Source: Chitinophagales bacterium (GTDB taxonomy: Bacteria; Bacteroidota; Bacteroidia; Chitinophagales; LD1). Taken from it: a DNA stretch of 64,000 nt. Of the stretch, positions 16,485-26,200 are shown one piece after another. The notes below the pieces were generated by a model, which searched no databases, was not told the origin of the DNA, and saw nothing but the letters and a program-made list of their open reading frames with translations. The stretch is from NCBI GenBank assembly GCA_019638515.1, contig JAHBTS010000005.1:62001-126000 (forward strand), read 5' to 3'. A program made the translations under genes and the position numbers. Position 1 is the first letter of the stretch; each line of letters starts with the position of its first letter.

Positions 16485-17663
16485 TTATGCAAAGGCATTT
16501 AAGCCTGTAATATCTTGCCCTGTAATAAGTAAGTGAATATCGTGTGTGCCCTCGTACGTAATTACAGTTTCTAAGTTCATTAAATGGCGCATAATCGGAT
16601 ATTCGCCTACAATGCCCATTCCTCCCAACATCTGGCGTGCCTCGCGTGCAATGTTGAGAGCAATTTCGCAACTGTTTCTTTTTGCCATGCTAATTTGTGC
16701 AGGAGTAGCTTTGCCTTCGTTTTTTAAAGTTCCCAATCGCCAAACTAAAAGTTGTGCTTTGGTGATTTCGGTAATCATTTCAGCTAACTTCTTTTGCTGT
16801 AATTGGAATTGCGCAATTGGTTTGCCAAATTGAATGCGTTCTTTGGCATAGCGCAATGCAGTGTCGTAGCAATCTAAGGCAGCGCCAATTGCTCCCCATG
16901 CAATTCCGTATCGGGCGCTGGAAAGGCAGCCGAGAGGCCCTTTTAATCCTTCTACATTTGGGAGTAAGTTTTCTTTAGGCACTTTCACATTGTCGAATAC
17001 CAATTCTCCGGTAGTAGAAGCCCGCAAACTCCACTTGCCGTGCATGGTTGGTGTAGAAAAGCCCTCCATGCCACGCTCTACCACTAAACCCCTGATTTTT
17101 CCGGCTTCATTTTTTGCCCATACCACGGCTATGTCGGCAAATGGGGCATTGGAAATCCAAATTTTAGCACCATTGAGCAGGTAGTGGTCGCCTTTATCTT
17201 TAATGGTGGTTTCCATACCGCTTGGGTTGCTGCCGTGATTAGGCTCTGTAAGCCCAAAGCAACCAAATAATTCACCTTTGGCTAATTTGGGAAGATACTT
17301 TTTGCGTTGTTCTTCGTTGCCATATTTGTAAATTGGGTACATTACCAATGAACCTTGTACCGATGCCGTAGAGCGAATGCCGGAGTCGCAGCGTTCTAGT
17401 TCCTGCATAATAATGCCGTAGGTAATTTCATCCATACCCCCACCGCCATATTCTGCCGGAATGCTAGGGCCAAATGCTCCAATTTCGCCTAAACTTTTAA
17501 CGATATGCCTTGGAAATTCTGCCCGTTGTGCATAGTCTTCAATAATTGGACTGAGTTCTTTTTTTACCCATGTGCGTACTGTTTCGCGAATAAGTTTTTG
17601 CTCCGTGGTTAATAAATCGTCCACTAAGTAATAGTCGTGATGTTGGTATTGGTCTGTCCTCAT
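16485..17663 (-). CDS. gcdH: Acyl-CoA dehydrogenase, glutaryl-CoA dehydrogenase type
   Basis: A FAD flavoprotein that dehydrogenates and decarboxylates glutaryl-CoA to crotonyl-CoA in lysine and tryptophan breakdown. It shows the acyl-CoA dehydrogenase N, middle and C domains over 392 residues. The motif FGLTEPNHGSNPSGMET contacts FAD and substrate. Glu371 in TYEGTHDIH is the catalytic base. RSTASVQGSLVM and the ending LITGQDITGLNAF are typical of GcdH rather than short-chain acyl-CoA dehydrogenases, which usually show DGTHDI or QIYEGT with other endings. No electron-transfer flavoprotein genes are adjacent. Subfamily assignment is good but not certain. Confidence 0.9.
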   Translation of the reverse strand: MRTDQYQHHDYYLVDDLLTTEQKLIRETVRTWVKKELSPIIEDYAQRAEFPRHIVKSLGEIGAFGPSIPAEYGGGGMDEITYGIIMQELERCDSGIRSTASVQGSLVMYPIYKYGNEEQRKKYLPKLAKGELFGCFGLTEPNHGSNPSGMETTIKDKGDHYLLNGAKIWISNAPFADIAVVWAKNEAGKIRGLVVERGMEGFSTPTMHGKWSLRASTTGELVFDNVKVPKENLLPNVEGLKGPLGCLSSARYGIAWGAIGAALDCYDTALRYAKERIQFGKPIAQFQLQQKKLAEMITEITKAQLLVWRLGTLKNEGKATPAQISMAKRNSCEIALNIAREARQMLGGMGIVGEYPIMRHLMNLETVITYEGTHDIHLLITGQDITGLNAFA

Positions 17664-17847
17664 AAAAAATTTTAGCGCTGTAAATATAGAAAGGCAAATG
17701 AGTTTAAGATTTTTTTAAGTCGGATTTTGGCAGTAGGTGTTATCATGCTACTGTAGGTTTTAGATAATTAGCGGAGTTTTCCACAAATGGTTCTAAAATC
17801 TTGAATAGAAAATCTACATTCGCCCTTCCAAAAATTTACAATTAGCA

Positions 17848-18909
17848 ATGAACGCATCAGAAATTGCCAAACTCATTGGAGAAGAAAAAGCGAAGTTCCT
17901 TCTTGAACACCAAAGCAAAACTATTAGCAAAGAGCAAATTCATATCCCTAATCCGGATTTTATAGATAAACTTTGGGTACAGAGCAATCGTTCTCCTCAG
18001 GTATTGAATAATTTACAGCGCCTGGCAGGCACAGGGCGCCTTGCCAATACCGGATATGTATCCATATTGCCAGTAGATCAAGGTATTGAACATAGTGCAG
18101 GCGCTTCGTTTACGCCTAACGTGCCTATGTACGACCCCGAAAATATTGTAAAACTTGCAATTGAAGGAGGTTGCAATGCCGTTGCTTCAACCTATGGTGT
18201 GTTAGGTATTGTGGCAAGAAAGTACGCGCATAAAATTCCTTTTGTGGTAAAAATTAATCACAATGAATTTATCAGCTATCCAAATAGTTTCGATCAAATA
18301 ATGTTTGGAACCGTAAAAGATGCGTGGAATATGGGCGCAGCTGCAGTAGGGGCTACTATTTATTTTGGAAGCGAAGAAAGTAAACGCCAGATAGTAGAAG
18401 TTGCCGAAGCATTTGAATATGCACACGAACTTGGTATGGCTACTATTCTTTGGTGCTATACGCGCAACAGTGCATTCAAGAAAGATGGTGTAGATTATCA
18501 TGTGTCGGCAGATTTAACAGGCCAAGCCAACCACTTAGGCGTAACCATTCAGGCAGATATTATTAAACAAAAACTACCTGAAAACAACGGAGGCTATAAC
18601 GCTCTTAATTTTGGTAAAACACACAAAAAGGTATATAGCGAACTTACTACCGACCATCCAATAGACCTAACCCGCTACCAAGTGGCAAATTGCTATATGG
18701 GTAGAGTTGGACTTATTAATAGCGGTGGCGCTTCGAGTGGAGAAAGCGACTTGGCAGAAGCAGTAACCACAGCCATTATCAATAAGCGTGCGGGTGGTAT
18801 GGGTTTAATTAGCGGAAGAAAAGCATTTCAGCGCCCATTGGCTGAAGGTGTTAAGTTGCTGAATGCCATCCAGGACGTATATTTGAGCAAAGAAGTAACC
18901 ATAGCATAA
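17848..18909 (+). CDS. fbaB: Class I fructose-bisphosphate aldolase (DhnA/FbaB type)
   Basis: A Schiff-base aldolase of the archaeal or DhnA type, splitting or forming fructose-1,6-bisphosphate in glycolysis and gluconeogenesis. 353 residues. Recognised by [12 protein letters not shown] (about 73-84), VKINHNEF (about 137-144), the central [12 protein letters not shown] stretch and the C-terminal phosphate-binding [12 protein letters not shown]. No His-rich class II metal site is present. The leader has a TACATTCG sequence (17815-17822) resembling a -7 element, without a matching -33. The accD gene follows after 58 bases. Confidence 0.94.
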   Translation: MNASEIAKLIGEEKAKFLLEHQSKTISKEQIHIPNPDFIDKLWVQSNRSPQVLNNLQRLAGTGRLANTGYVSILPVDQGIEHSAGASFTPNVPMYDPENIVKLAIEGGCNAVASTYGVLGIVARKYAHKIPFVVKINHNEFISYPNSFDQIMFGTVKDAWNMGAAAVGATIYFGSEESKRQIVEVAEAFEYAHELGMATILWCYTRNSAFKKDGVDYHVSADLTGQANHLGVTIQADIIKQKLPENNGGYNALNFGKTHKKVYSELTTDHPIDLTRYQVANCYMGRVGLINSGGASSGESDLAEAVTTAIINKRAGGMGLISGRKAFQRPLAEGVKLLNAIQDVYLSKEVTIA

Positions 18910-18967
18910 ATACCGTTTGGGGCAGTATGTTCCATAAGGGAATTTTAAAACAGATAATATCTCGAAA

Positions 18968-19813
18968 TTGAGTTGGTGGAAACGCATACGAAAAGGGGTT
19001 GAAACTTCAACCAGCGAGAAGAAAGAAGCGCCTGATGGTGTATGGCATCAATGCAGTGCTTGCAAAAAGGCATCGTTGGTTACAGAAATGAAGGCAAATG
19101 CATACACTTGTCCATTTTGCAACAACCATGAAAAGATTGATGCCGATGATTATTTCGACATTATTTTTGATAACAGCCGATGGGAAGAAAAATTCCCGGA
19201 TCTTGTTTCGGTAGATACCTTGAACTTTTCTGATTTAAAACCATACAAAAAGCGCATTCACGAAGCAACTGTAACTAGTGGTTTAAAAGATGCCATTCGC
19301 GTTGCATTTGGCAAAGCAGGTGGCGAAAACCTTACCATTGCAGCAATGGATTTTCGCTTCATTGGAGGTTCTATGGGCAGTGTGGTAGGCGAAAAGATTT
19401 CATTGGCAATTGATGTTGCTATAGAGCACAAAACACCTCTACTTATTATTTCAAAATCGGGAGGTGCGCGTATGCAAGAGAGTGCTTTTTCACTCATGCA
19501 AATGGCAAAAACAGCCGCTAAGCTCAACTTGTTGGCGAATGCAAAGTTGCCCTATATTTCACTTATGACCAATCCTACCACCGGAGGCGTAACGGCATCG
19601 TTTGCCATGCTGGGCGATTTTAATATTGCAGAACCTGATGCCCTCATTGGTTTTGCAGGACCGCGTGTAATTGAAGAAACAATTAAAAAGAAACTGCCGG
19701 AAGGTTTTCAAACTTCAGAATTTCAGTTAGAAAATGGATTTCTGGATTTTATTGTTGATAGAAAACAACTACGCGAAAAGTTGATTACCCTATTGGAACT
19801 TCTAAGAAAATAA
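18968..19813 (+). CDS. accD: Acetyl-CoA carboxylase carboxyltransferase subunit beta
   Basis: The beta half of the carboxyltransferase that moves CO2 from biotin to acetyl-CoA, giving malonyl-CoA for fatty-acid synthesis. The N-terminal zinc ribbon is intact: C-x2-C (CSAC) and C-x2-C (CPFC), about 16 residues apart. The crotonase-fold body contains IISKSGGARMQE and TNPTTGGVTASFAMLGD, which shape the oxyanion holes. Length (281) is normal. The start is TTG at 18968, kept because MSWWKR is conserved at this N-terminus in the family and no upstream in-frame ATG fits. accA is not in the window; birA at 39056 encodes the likely biotin ligase for the partner AccB. Confidence 0.96.
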   Translation: MSWWKRIRKGVETSTSEKKEAPDGVWHQCSACKKASLVTEMKANAYTCPFCNNHEKIDADDYFDIIFDNSRWEEKFPDLVSVDTLNFSDLKPYKKRIHEATVTSGLKDAIRVAFGKAGGENLTIAAMDFRFIGGSMGSVVGEKISLAIDVAIEHKTPLLIISKSGGARMQESAFSLMQMAKTAAKLNLLANAKLPYISLMTNPTTGGVTASFAMLGDFNIAEPDALIGFAGPRVIEETIKKKLPEGFQTSEFQLENGFLDFIVDRKQLREKLITLLELLRK

Positions 19814-19846
19814 CACCATTATTCATTTCAAAATAAAATTAAAAAT

Positions 19847-21025
19847 ATGAGCAAAGAAGTAGTTATAGTATCGGCAACACGCTCGCCAATTGGCAGTATG
19901 AGTGGTGTTCTTTCATCGCTTTCGGCAGTGGAATTAGGCGCACAAGCCATTAAAAAAGCTGTTGAAAAAGCAGGCATTACAGGCAATGATGTGCAAGAAG
20001 TAATTATGGGCAATGTAATACAGGCAAATACAGGGCAAGCTCCTGCACGCCAAGCAGCTTTGGCAGCAGGTGTACAGCCCGGAGCTACTTGCACTACCGT
20101 AAATAAAGTGTGTGCATCGGGTATGAAAGCCGTAATTCTTGGTGCCCAATCTATTTTGTTGGGCGATAAAGATATTGTGGTAGCAGGCGGAATGGAAAGC
20201 ATGACCAATGCTCCTTATTTGCTCAATAGCGCTCGTAATGGTTACCGCTATGGCAATGGTGAATTGCTCGATTCTATTGTGCGCGATGCTCTGCAAGATC
20301 CCTACACAAAACAAATGATGGGTAACAGTGGCGACCGTTGTGCCCAAAAATTTAATTTCAGCAGAGAAGACCAAGATGCTTATGCCGTTGAATCGTATCG
20401 CAGAGCTACCGAGGCATATAAAAACGGATGGTTTGCCGATGAACTTTTTGAAGTTGAAATAAAAGGTAAAGGCGATAGCACTTTTGTAAAAGAAGATGAA
20501 GAATACAAGAAGTTGAAACCGGAAAAGGTGGCTTCACTGAAACCGGCATTTGGAAAAGATGGAACTGTAACTGCAGTAAACGCTTCTAAGATAAATGATG
20601 GTGCTGCGGCATTGGTTTTAATGAGTCGCGAAAAGGCAGATGAATTAGGATTAAAGCCAATTGCACGTATTGTGGGCTATGGCGATGCCGAGCAAGCACC
20701 AGACGATTTTACAACTACGCCAGCGCTGGCAATTCCTATTGCGCTTAAAAAAGCAGGATTAGAATTAAGCCAAGTAGATTTTGTAGAAGTAAACGAAGCG
20801 TTTAGCAACGTGGCTATGGCCAATACTAAGTTGTTGAACCTATCGCCAGAAAAGGTGAATGTATTTGGTGGTGCTGTTGCTTTAGGACATCCGGTAGGCG
20901 TAAGCGGTGCCAGAATTATATGCACATTGCTATCGGTATTAAAACACAAAGGCGGCAAGTATGGCGCTGCCGGAATTTGCAATGGTGGAGGCGGTGCTTC
21001 AGCCATTGTAATAGAAAAACTATAG
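19847..21025 (+). CDS. atoB: Acetyl-CoA C-acetyltransferase (thiolase)
   Basis: A thiolase joining two acetyl-CoA into acetoacetyl-CoA or cleaving it. Full length (392). The nucleophile Cys lies in [11 protein letters not shown] (about residue 88), the NEAF motif near 319, the general-base His in [16 protein letters not shown] near 350, and the second active-site Cys in [10 protein letters not shown] near 380. It follows accD by 33 bases with an A-rich leader and is closed by a strong intrinsic terminator at 21055-21091. Biosynthetic versus degradative use cannot be separated by sequence; the symbol is therefore tentative. Confidence 0.93.
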   Translation: MSKEVVIVSATRSPIGSMSGVLSSLSAVELGAQAIKKAVEKAGITGNDVQEVIMGNVIQANTGQAPARQAALAAGVQPGATCTTVNKVCASGMKAVILGAQSILLGDKDIVVAGGMESMTNAPYLLNSARNGYRYGNGELLDSIVRDALQDPYTKQMMGNSGDRCAQKFNFSREDQDAYAVESYRRATEAYKNGWFADELFEVEIKGKGDSTFVKEDEEYKKLKPEKVASLKPAFGKDGTVTAVNASKINDGAAALVLMSREKADELGLKPIARIVGYGDAEQAPDDFTTTPALAIPIALKKAGLELSQVDFVEVNEAFSNVAMANTKLLNLSPEKVNVFGGAVALGHPVGVSGARIICTLLSVLKHKGGKYGAAGICNGGGGASAIVIEKL

Positions 21026-21054
21026 TAGCTGATTTGCAGTAAATAATTTACTTT

Positions 21055-21091
21055 AACCGATTGTGTGAGTGTATCGCACAATCGGTTTTTT
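21055..21091 (+). terminator. Intrinsic terminator after the thiolase gene
   Basis: AACCGATTGTG (21055-21065) pairs perfectly with CACAATCGGTT (21077-21087). Three further pairs (one wobble) close the loop to five bases, and a T-run follows. It lies 29 bases past the thiolase stop. A GTG at 21065 that could start the next gene lies inside this stem, which argues for the ATG at 21113. Confidence 0.88.
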
Positions 21092-21112
21092 AATTTTAAA
21101 ACACCTCTTGTT

Positions 21113-23167
21113 ATGAAAGGAACTTGGATACTTGTAATGCTGTTAGGTACTTTAGGTAGCGCAATTGCACAGCAGCAAACCCAACTTTGCGGCACCGATG
21201 AATACAGTTTTGAAATGTATAAAAATCACCCGCATTTACAGTCGGTTATGCAGCAAAAACGCAGCGAGCTAAAGCAGCATACAGCCAATTACATACAAAA
21301 TATAGGAGCGGGTAGAGGTGCAGATTCCGTATTGATAGTGCCGGTTGTTGTTCATGTTATTCATAATTATGGTGTGGAAAATATTAGCGAGGCACAAGTG
21401 CTGAATGGATTAGAAATTTTGAATAGAAACTTTAGAAACCAGCATCCGGATACAGGAAATATTGAAACTGCATACAAGCCAATTGCTGCCGATTGCGAAA
21501 TAGAATTTAGGTTGGCTCAAAAAGATCCCAATGGCAACTGCACCAATGGTATCAATAGAATAGCATCTCCGCTTACTGCTATTGGCGACCATAGTGTAAA
21601 AAGTTTGGTGCATTGGGATCCTACTAAATACTTGAATGTGTATGTGGTAAAGCAAATTGCAGGGCTTGCCGGACATTGCCTAATGCCCGACCAAGCTGCT
21701 GCTAAGCCCGAGTGGGATGGCATTGTTGTTGCTCATGCTTATTTTGGAAATATCGGAACTTCTTCAGAGTTGCGCTCGGTAGCATTTCCACATGAAGTAG
21801 GGCACTATCTAAACCTATTTCATATTTGGGGAGGTAATAATGTGCCCGGCTATATCTTTTTGCCCAATGGGCAACAGAGCAATTGCGGAGTGGGCGATGA
21901 CGTTGCAGACACACCTCCAACAATAGGCTGGAGTGTATGCTCTTCGTCTAATGCTTCGTGTGGCAATACGGTAGATAATTACCAAAATGCAATGGATTAT
22001 ACGTATTGCAACTTTATGTTTACCGAAGGGCAAAAACAGCGGATGCGGGCATGTTTACGTTCTCCGGTAGCCGGAAGAAGCAACTTGATTTCTACAGCCA
22101 ATTTATATGCAACCGGAGTGGTAAATGCCGATACATTTTGCGTGGCACGCACAGCGGCATCTACACAATATGCTTGTGTTGGCGATACCATTAGTTTCTT
22201 CGATAAATCGCTATCGGGAGCCGATGCTTGGGAATGGAATTTTGGTGATGGAAGTATTTCGTATGAGCAGCATCCTAAATATGCGTATTTTACTGAAGGA
22301 AACTTAAATGTGGTATTGAAAGCATCTAAAAATGGTGTGCAATTGCAAAGTGTACCCTTGCCAATTACTATTTCCAATTTGGTGCCGCCAACCAATTTTG
22401 TGCAAACCTTTGAAGTGATAAACAACTTTGGCGAAAGCGGCCTATTTGTGTCGAAGGAGAATGAAAGTATATCGCTGAATGTGTTGCCAAACGTGGGATA
22501 TGGCAGCGCAAAGTGCGGAGGATTTCTGTTGCCCGATACTATGAAGTATTCAGGAAAAACTTCGCTTACCTCGCCTGCATTAGATGTGAGCAGCACGCCT
22601 AATGCAGCTCTTCAATTCAATTATTACTTTACCCAAAAGAAGTTGAATAGCAACGATGTTTTAGAAGTTTCATTTTCGAGCGATTGCGGGAAAAAATGGA
22701 TAAGCCAAGTTAAATTGAGTGGAGCATCATTAAGAACAGTTCAAACTGAAGTTCAAAATGAACAGAATTACACCTCCGATACTTTGCAGTGGAAAACAAT
22801 TTTAGTGCCGCTGCCTCCGGCATTTAGAACATCGGCATTTAGATTCAAAATAGACTACACAAACTTTTATGGAAACAACTTGTTGATAGATAACATTAAC
22901 ATCAACCCGGAATTATACACTTCAATTAAAGAGATTAGCGAAAACGATTTCTCAATTTTTCCTAATCCTGTAAACAGCGAAATAAGAATTAAAACTTCGC
23001 TCCCAAATTGTAAGGTGCAGATAACAGACATATTTGGAAAAGAGATTCTGTATCAGAATGCACAGAAAGTAGATGTTATTGACGTTTCATATTTATCGTC
23101 AGGTATTTACTTTATTACACTTTTCAGTGAAAACAAGATGAGGGTGAAGAAATTTAACAAGTACTAA
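21113..23167 (+). CDS. Secreted M43 (pappalysin-like) metalloprotease with T9SS signal, copy 1
   Basis: 684 residues: a signal peptide ending ...GSAIAQ, a conserved CGTDEY prosegment, and the M43 catalytic domain with H227-E-x2-H-x5-H (HEVGHYLNLFH). The met-turn lies in NAMDYTYC. A PKD fold follows (about 360-440, DAWEWNFGDG), then a jelly-roll domain with Asp/Asn-rich strands ending LLIDNINI, and a type A T9SS sorting domain (FSIFPNPVNSE to the end). The family cleaves proteins outside the cell or at its surface. It is the first of four tandem copies. It follows a terminator, and no clear promoter was found in the 21 bases before the ATG, so it may depend on read-through or an atypical promoter. 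Confidence 0.93.
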   Translation: MKGTWILVMLLGTLGSAIAQQQTQLCGTDEYSFEMYKNHPHLQSVMQQKRSELKQHTANYIQNIGAGRGADSVLIVPVVVHVIHNYGVENISEAQVLNGLEILNRNFRNQHPDTGNIETAYKPIAADCEIEFRLAQKDPNGNCTNGINRIASPLTAIGDHSVKSLVHWDPTKYLNVYVVKQIAGLAGHCLMPDQAAAKPEWDGIVVAHAYFGNIGTSSELRSVAFPHEVGHYLNLFHIWGGNNVPGYIFLPNGQQSNCGVGDDVADTPPTIGWSVCSSSNASCGNTVDNYQNAMDYTYCNFMFTEGQKQRMRACLRSPVAGRSNLISTANLYATGVVNADTFCVARTAASTQYACVGDTISFFDKSLSGADAWEWNFGDGSISYEQHPKYAYFTEGNLNVVLKASKNGVQLQSVPLPITISNLVPPTNFVQTFEVINNFGESGLFVSKENESISLNVLPNVGYGSAKCGGFLLPDTMKYSGKTSLTSPALDVSSTPNAALQFNYYFTQKKLNSNDVLEVSFSSDCGKKWISQVKLSGASLRTVQTEVQNEQNYTSDTLQWKTILVPLPPAFRTSAFRFKIDYTNFYGNNLLIDNININPELYTSIKEISENDFSIFPNPVNSEIRIKTSLPNCKVQITDIFGKEILYQNAQKVDVIDVSYLSSGIYFITLFSENKMRVKKFNKY

Positions 23168-23191
23168 TATTCCCCAATTATTATACAACTA

Positions 23192-23221
23192 TTGCCTATT
23201 TTATTCCTTCTTATACCTTTG
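23192..23221 (+). promoter_or_regulatory. Promoter of protease copies 2-4
   Basis: TTG (23192-23194), 19 bases, TACCTTTG (23214-23221): an exact Bacteroidota -7 element. The expected start site is about 12 bases before the ATG at 23241. The spacing of the following genes (22 and 9 bases) suggests one transcript for copies 2 to 4. Confidence 0.6.
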
Positions 23222-23240
23222 GGCGGCTTTAAATTTACAG

Positions 23241-26200
23241 ATGAAAAAAAATTGTATTCTAACTTTTTTATTTGCTGTACTTGCAGTGAGTAGTATAGCA
23301 CAAATTCGGTGTGGCTTTGGGGAGGCAAATACCTACATGCGCCAACACGATGCTAATTACGAAAGAGCAATGCAGGAGCGCGTTCAGCAGTTTGAGCAGC
23401 TTAGAATGCAGGGTGTGTTAGATCAACATCAAAATGCAAGCAGAGCAGTACGCACTATTCCGGTGGTAGTGCATGTGGTGCTGCCTTCAAATTTGCAAAG
23501 TACCGTTACCGATGCTCAAATACAGCAGATGGTAAACTACATGACAGAAGATTTTAGATTGCTGAATCCAAGTTATGCTTCGCAAACTAGAACTTATTTT
23601 AAGCAATTTGCCAAAGATGCAGAGATTGAATTCTGCTTGGCAAAAAGAGACCCGAACGGTGCTGCAACTACAGGTATTACTAGAACAAATACTACCGTTT
23701 CGTGCTATAATCCCGATACCAATCCAAATGATATGAAAACAACCAATGGTGGTGGTAAAGCCCCTTGGCAGCAAACTAAATATTTGAATATTTGGATAGT
23801 AGATTTATGTGGAAGTTCTACAAGTGGCACAGCAGGATATGCTTATTTGCCTACTACCGGTGTGGTAGGAAATTACATTGATGGAATAGTTTTAGATTAT
23901 CAATTAGGCTTTGGAAGTGGCAGCCGTGCTGCTTCGCACGAAGCAGGGCATTACTTGGGCTTAGGCCATACTTGGGGAGAACTTAGCAGCAATGCGTGTG
24001 GTAATGTGTTTCCTGATACGGATGATGGTTTTTCGGATACACCGGATTCAAAAGGACCCAATTTTGGTTGCTCGGCAGTTACTTCTTGCTCCAACAATTC
24101 TCCCAGTGGCGATATGTTGGAAAACATCATGGATTATTCAAGCTGCCCTACCATGTTTACAACACAGCAGGCTAACTTTATGAACTTGGTGCTAAATGGA
24201 GGACCATTTTCAAGTCCATTTAATACGTATGGTTTTGCTTCCAGAGCATCTTTGGTAACTAATAATTCAGGTTGTGTAACCACCGGAGCGCCCATTGCCG
24301 ATTTTACTGCTAGTGCTACCAATATTTGTGTTGGGCAAACTGTTACATTCACTAATAATACGAATGGAACAGCTCCACTTACTTATTCATGGAGTTTCCA
24401 AGGTGGCAATCCTGCAACATCCAGCGCTACCAATCCGCAGGTTACATACCCAACTGCAGGAACTTACAGCGTTACACTTACTGCAACCAATAGCAATGGC
24501 AGCAACCAGGCTGTAAAAACAGGATATATTACCGTTTCGGGAGTGCAAGCATTACCAATGAGTGAAGGGTTTGAATCTACTACATTTCCTCCAACAGGAT
24601 GGGTTTTGAACAATCCGGATGCAGGCATAACATGGGTAAGAACAGCCTCGGCAAGTGGATATAGCCAATCTTCGGCTTCAACTTATTTGAATTGCTATAG
24701 CTACAACGCTGCCAATCAGCGCGATTGGTTGATTACGCCCAATTACAACTTTTCGGGTGTTACTTCCGGTAGGTTGAAATTCGATTATGCTTATGCACGC
24801 TACTCAACCAGTTCTACCGATTCGTTGGCAGTTATGTATTCTACCGATTGTGGCGCTACATGGACGCAACTTTGGAAAAAGGGAGGTTCTAGTTTACAAA
24901 CAAGAACTACCACCACTACTTCTAATTTCCAGCCATCTTCTACGCAGTGGAAAACAGACTCCATTACACTTACTACAGGCATAGCCGGCAATAGTTCTGT
25001 TCGCTTTGCCTTTGTTGGTATCAACAATTATGGAAACAACATGTATTTGGATAATATAAACATATACAATGTTGGCACGGTTACGCCACAGGTTCCGGTA
25101 GTAGATTTTGTTGGTGCGCCAACTACAGTAGTGGTAGGCAATTCGGTGGCATTTACAGATCTTTCTACCAATACACCAACTTCATGGGCATGGTCTTTTG
25201 CAGGTGGCACACCATCAAGTTCTACCACTCAAAATCCAACTGTTACTTACAATACTGTTGGGCAATATAATGTTACGCTTACAGCTACTAACACAGCAGG
25301 TAGTTCAACTCCGCTTACTAAAACAGCATATATTATAGTAGTGAATCCACCTTCGGGCGGCAGCGGTTGCGATACACTAAGCAATGTGCCAAATGATACT
25401 ACTGCTTCGGTGTATAACTATCCTTTTGGTAGCGGTTATGTATCGGGCAATAATAGCGATGGCGATTTGGCTAAGGCCGAGCGCTTTTTAAATAATAAGC
25501 AAGTTACCATATCGGGAGCATACATATTTGTGTATGGAAAGTCAGCCTCACCCGGTTCTAAATCTGTAACATTTGCAGTATGGGATAATTCAGGAACCGG
25601 AGGCGCACCGGGGGCAACTCCAATTGCAACAACCACTTATCCTTTGGCACAGTTAATAAGCACAAATGGTAACTTTATTTATGTACCGTTTAATACTAAT
25701 CCCACAGTGTCTTCTAATTTTTATGTAGGTGTGATACTTCCTACCATTGCGGGCGATACAATTGCACTAGTAACCACTAGCAATAATGCTGCCTATAAGG
25801 ATTCATTATATGGATGGGAGCGGTATGCAAATGGAACATGGGGTAGTTATTCAGCTATTTATTCGCAATACAATGCCGGTTTCTCAAACATCGTTTATCC
25901 GGTTATTTGTTCAACAGCTGTAGCTCCTCCGGTGGCAAAGTTCACTGCTAATAAAACTTCTATTTGCGTTGGGCAGCAAGTTACATTTACCGATAAAAGT
26001 ACGGGTGGTGCTACTGCGTGGAGTTGGACTTTCGGTATTGGTAGCACACCTCAAGCTTCGAATGCACAGAATCCAACTGTTACTTTTAATAATGTTGGCA
26101 CCTATACTGTAAAACTTACTGCTTCTAATGCTAATGGTAGTGACGATACTACTATTTCTAACTATATTACCGTAAATGCTCCGCCAACAGCACCTTTGGC

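Noticed and set aside
17731..17753. Inverted repeat CAGTAG / CTACTG upstream of the aldolase gene
   Set aside because: Six pairs with an 11-base loop, not next to a terminator tail or promoter element; too weak to call.
21997..22596. A 199-codon frame on the minus strand opposite protease copy 1
   Set aside because: Antisense to a gene with complete catalytic and sorting motifs; no homology recognised.
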